DNA of 64,000 nucleotides from the NCBI GenBank assembly GCA_030620095.1, contig JAUTXW010004702.1:186001-250000 (forward strand). Direction: 5' to 3'. How positions within the stretch are numbered: the first letter of the stretch is position 1; every line of letters begins with the position of its first letter. The translations under genes and the position numbers were made by a program. Source of the stretch: Kuschelorhynchus macadamiae (Eukaryota; Arthropoda; Insecta; Coleoptera; Curculionidae). The notes below the pieces were generated by a model. The model made no database searches. It had not been told where the DNA came from and saw only the letters and a program-made list of their open reading frames with translations. Below, in pieces: positions 60,801 to 64,000 of this stretch.

Positions 60801-62019
60801 AATTCGCTGACAGGCACACATCAAGTCCACGTTGACCCGAGAAGGACGAATATGAGGAGCTGTCAATAAAAATAATGGTATTTTCTTTAAATGTGTTTTG
60901 TGGTAAATTGATCGTACCCCGATTTTTGAGCAATTTCAATTGACTTCGTATAAACTTTATATACATTTGTCATTTTTTAAATATATTTTGTAATACATTT
61001 AAAGTTAAATCCAACCAGTGGTAACTGTTTTCGTTTTTTTTTACTAAACTAGAAGTTATTCTTTTTTAGCTGACTGAAAAAAAACATTATAAGCTTTATT
61101 TTTGATAATGGCTATAAGAGAAAGACATCTTTTTCTTTCTTATTAATTATCTTATTACATACATAAAATTGATTTTTTTTTCATAACAAAATTACCTAAA
61201 AACTATGTAAGTAACTTTTGTAAATGAGGATCATTTGCTTCAAAATTCCAACATATTTGGATGTATTTTATAATATTATTATTACAAATGTTAGTATTTG
61301 CTGGACATTATGAGCTGTATTCCCTGAAGGGGTTTAAACTTAGACCAGGTCTAACTTGATAGTTATAGGTTTAAAATAAAATATCGTGAAACAATGGAAC
61401 AAATAATTTTTATAAAATTATCACAAAATATGACAGATATAAGCAAAACAACTGGTGAACTAAGAGTTTTAATTTCCATGGCAACTAAATCTGGTTTAAC
61501 TCTTATACTTTTTTTAAACAATACGGGGTATGTGTTTCAGGTTCCCGTAAACGTCTACCAGACGGCCTAACTAGGAGAGGAGACATCAATGTGTTACTCT
61601 TAGGGGACCCAGGTACTGCTAAATCCCAGTTGTTAAAGTTTGTGGAGAGGGTAGCTCCCATAGCAGTCTACACTTCTGGAAAGGGAAGCTCAGCGGCAGG
61701 ATTAACCGCATCTGTAATGAGGGACCCATCATCCAGAAACTTCGTTATGGAAGGAGGTGCTATGGTATTGGCTGATGGGGGTGTGGTCTGTATTGATGAG
61801 TTTGATAAGATGAGGGAAGATGATCGGTAAGAGGATTCTAGTTTTTTTTTCCTTAATGTTTATTAAATAATTTTTCTTACAATTAGAGTTGCTATTCATG
61901 AAGCTATGGAGCAACAAACCATTTCAATTGCCAAGGCTGGTATTACAACAACACTGAATTCCAGATGTTCGGTTTTAGCAGCTGCTAACAGTATTTTTGG
62001 TAGATGGGATGAAACTAAG
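54850..62019 (+). CDS. Mcm5: MCM5, DNA replication licensing helicase subunit (5' part, seven exons)
   Basis: Subunit of the MCM2-7 ring that unwinds origins as part of the CMG helicase. Exons: 54850-55007, 55091-55346, 55410-55582, 55710-55950, 56486-56729, 61541-61826, 61887-62019. All introns are GT-AG and phases join correctly to give 497 codons. The start is MEGFDRPDVFFSDNW. Residues about 30-250 are the N-terminal MCM domain with zinc-finger cysteines C169, C172, C194 and C204. The AAA+ part has Walker A GDPGTAKS (379-386), Walker B CIDEFD (441-446) and sensor 1 AAAN (484-487). Full-length MCM5 is about 730 residues, so the arginine finger and C-terminus lie beyond the window. Intron 5 (4.8 kb) and the intron after exon 7 are repeat-filled. 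An E2F site lies upstream. Confidence 0.97.
57130..57660. repeat. Tandem repeat, about 120-bp units, in MCM5 intron 5
   Basis: TACATAAACTNGATGACAAT-type phrases recur at 57188, 57313, 57384, 57504 and 57627, linked by TATCGGAA...GAAATTTGGTA and ACAGGGTGC words. Spacings are about 125, 71, 120 and 123 bp. Confidence 0.7.
57943..58732. mobile_element. Long inverted-repeat (fold-back) mariner-type MITE
   Basis: The ends GGGTTATTCACGGTGAGTGT (57949) and, on the other strand, GGGTTATTCACGGTAAGTGT (near 58726) are inverted. Similarity continues inward for about 250-300 bp on each side (for example AAATATTTCAAATTATGCAG against its mirror at 58598-58620). About 790 bp in MCM5 intron 5. Confidence 0.75.
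59090..60025. repeat. Repeat element with CCCGCGACTTCGTTCGCG head and tandem units
   Basis: The head at 59092-59118 (GGGTACCCGCGACTTCGTTC) is a short palindrome-like box. Three to four diverged units then repeat (AAACTAACCG at about 59240, 59572, 59817, 60068), each with TTTCACCCCTTGAAA-like and AACACCCCGTATA-like words. CCCGCGACTTCGTNCGCG boxes are widespread in insect genomes. Confidence 0.6.
60060..60340 (-). repeat. Dispersed 'ATGGCGG' repeat copy
   Basis: Has TTATTGGGCCGCTATTTTGT, TACCAAAATGTTACCAGTTC and CAGGTTATCCCCATATAACC phrases of the family. Confidence 0.65.
60341..61540. other. MCM5 intron 5, remaining part
   Basis: Holds a GC-richer patch at 60375-60560 without a recognisable gene and AT-rich sequence up to the exon 6 acceptor TGTGTTTCAG (61531-61540). 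Confidence 0.4.
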
Positions 62020-62621
62020 GTAAATTATATTTGAATAACCCACCTGACTTGATTACAACATTGTTAAAAACATTTGACTTACATATATTGTGTAAAATTA
62101 TATATTCAGTAAAATCTGATAGTACCCAACCTTGCATTTACAGCTATGCTGTTTTTCTTTTGAGTCCTTGCCCAATTATTATATAAAATGTAGAAAATTC
62201 ATTAGACAAATTTAGATATTAAACTGTCATTGCAATAATATACAGGGTTTTATTAAGCATATTGATGAACCAGTAAATATTTGCTTTATTTTGAGACAGA
62301 GTTCACACAGTAAGCAACATTTATCATGAATTCATCTATCTACACTGATTGCTATGGCTTCTGAAGTTATGGCAATTAGATGAGTTTTCACATACAGTCT
62401 ACCAAGACAGCTTTGATACTGACAGGAATTTTCCCAATTTAGTGACTTGAAAAACATACTATACAATATTTACTAGTTTTTAACAGTTTCACTATTTCTT
62501 GATAGTATACATTATTTCAGCTGGTCAGTTTTCTTGGTCTTTGAGAAAATGAATATTCATCTAATAACTAAAATAAATAAACATCAAGCATAAAACACTG
62601 CATAAGAATAGGAACCTTTTC

Positions 62622-63700
62622 TGGCTGTTTGTATGGTACCAGTATTCAAAAAAGGTGATATTGATGCAGCTAGTAATTATGGGACAATTTCTCTAGTTGG
62701 ATAGACATTTATTTAGCTTATGTCAGTTTGGGTTCAGAAACAATTTATCAACTAACTCGACTATTAGCCCACCCACTAATTACTTTCAAAATTGTTTTGA
62801 ATAAACTATATGTGCTATATATATAGAAACTGGATAGGTATAATTTTAGCAGTCATCATGTGATGCGGTCTCACTTGGGTGGTCGTAAGCAGTATGTTTC
62901 TTACAACAAACTGTCATCAGGAATGGCTGCTGTACCCCAAGGATCTGTCCTTGGACCCATGTTATTCCTGATATATTTTAATGATATATCTAGCTATATA
63001 TCTAATATCACTACTGAGAACATAATTTTTGTATATAATACAGCCACCGTGGATTGCTCAGAGAATCTGGCTGACCTACAGAGTAGAGAGGGGGACACTC
63101 ATTTAGATGTATGGTCTTGGTTTCTGCTTTTGCATCACCTGGCTGAAAGGTGTGAGCCTCTCAAGTTTCTTGCGGTGTACCTGGACTCAGGCCTAGCAAA
63201 CCTGGAAGGCTGATGGCAATCCTTTAATAGCTACATTATGTAAGAATATATACATACTCAGGAATATTAAAGGTGTTTTTTTCTGAACGTTTTCTTTTAT
63301 CAGTCTAATATGCATATATTCATTCTCCTCTTAATTACGCCCTCTTTTGTTGAGGCTACATAAGTATAGTGTACTTACATGGTCAGGTATGTATATTTTT
63401 GCATGTGTCGTTTATGTAAGGGAGAGAGAGGAGTTTAGTTTGTATGAAACCTTAAACCATTATATTTACAGTAGAAATAGATGAAATCTAGCATTGAGCT
63501 ATAGCAGGGTGGCCAGGGCCAGAGATGAGAAAAATCATTATGGGCTGAAGTTTTTTAATAAGTTACCTGAATATACTATTACAGACAAAACAATTCAAAC
63601 TTAGAGTGAAGCGATATCTGATCAGTGAGTTTTTATGTATCAATGGTCCTTTTACTTATATTTGTGTACAAACATTTTATGGTTTTGGCAGAACTGTCAG
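62622..63700 (+). pseudogene. Non-LTR retrotransposon fragment in an MCM5 intron
   Basis: RT pieces in order: VPVFKKGDIDAASNYGTISL (62635), FGFRNNLSTNSTI (62728), AVPQGSVLGPMLFLIYFNDI (62929-62990), where the usual YADD is degraded to VYNTA, and a C-terminal tail KNHYGLKFFNKLPEYT near 63530. Sense orientation relative to MCM5. Badly broken. Confidence 0.75.
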
Positions 63701-64000
63701 GATTTGCTAAAAAATAAACCATTGACAATAGGAAATTTGAAAAATATCATCGACTTTGTTATTTTAAATGGAACACACTGTATAATATTATTTCAATAAA
63801 TGAACATGTTCTTGCTGATTATAAAAGTACCAGTTTTAATACCTTTTTCTTTAAAGACAACCAAGAAAATTGATAAGAACCCTATCAAAAGGACAGTGTG
63901 TTAAAAAAAGAGGACATACACATAAGCAAAGTCAATAGAGAGGAATACACTGCCTCTTATGGCAGGATTCTTGTCAATTTTCTCAGTTGTTTTGTTATAT

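Noticed and set aside
62020..64000. Search for MCM5 exon 8 (arginine-finger region)
   Set aside because: No SRFDL-like coding block is present; only a non-LTR fragment and AT-rich DNA, so the exon must be beyond the window.

Overview
This is AT-rich animal nuclear DNA, most likely from an insect and plausibly a beetle. The reasons are: genes with short phase-consistent introns, low GC, many Tc1/mariner, hAT, piggyBac-like, Crypton-like and non-LTR elements, and conserved genes with ordinary insect-like sequence. Only two genes can be named with confidence. One is an intronless class B DnaJ/Hsp40 co-chaperone on the minus strand (1606-2580). The other is the first seven coding exons (497 codons) of the replicative helicase subunit MCM5 on the plus strand (54850-62019), which runs off the right edge. 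The MCM5 promoter carries a consensus E2F site 76 bp before the ATG, fitting S-phase control.

Layout. 0.6-3.4 kb: DnaJ gene between two copies of one TIR element. 5.1-6.9 kb: TIR element with a 9-bp target duplication and a Tc1 relic inside. 8.2-13.9 kb: Ty3/Gypsy LTR retrotransposon inserted in an older dispersed repeat. 14.1-16.0 kb: hAT-type element with 8-bp duplication. 16.4-17.3 kb: DDE transposase relic. 17.6-19.9 kb: minus-strand non-LTR relic. 20.9-22.4 kb: internally deleted hAT. 23.4-29.3 kb: fold-back and direct repeats with hammerhead-like motifs, a 5S-rRNA-like patch, two TTAA-flanked elements and a 398-bp tandem duplication. 32.6-33.9 kb: Crypton-like tyrosine recombinase relic bounded by inverted GTGAGTTAA motifs. 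35.5-40.0 kb: non-LTR relic interrupted by a mariner-like element with about 530-bp inverted repeats. 40.9-45 kb: further minus-strand non-LTR relics. 43-54 kb: several isolated candidate exons of unrecognised genes, microsatellites and small repeats. 54.8-64 kb: MCM5, whose 4.8-kb fifth intron and last visible intron are filled with repeats and a non-LTR fragment.

Functionally the window is a gene-poor, transposon-dense stretch. The mobile elements are nested, which gives relative ages: the Gypsy element is younger than the ATGGCGG repeat it split; the mariner-like element is younger than the non-LTR copy it interrupts; the Crypton-like element is younger than the tandem repeat it appears to split. 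All transposon genes seen carry stops, frameshifts or catalytic substitutions, so none looks autonomous. No tRNA, full rRNA gene or CRISPR array was seen. All calls were made by eye from the sequence, without database searches.
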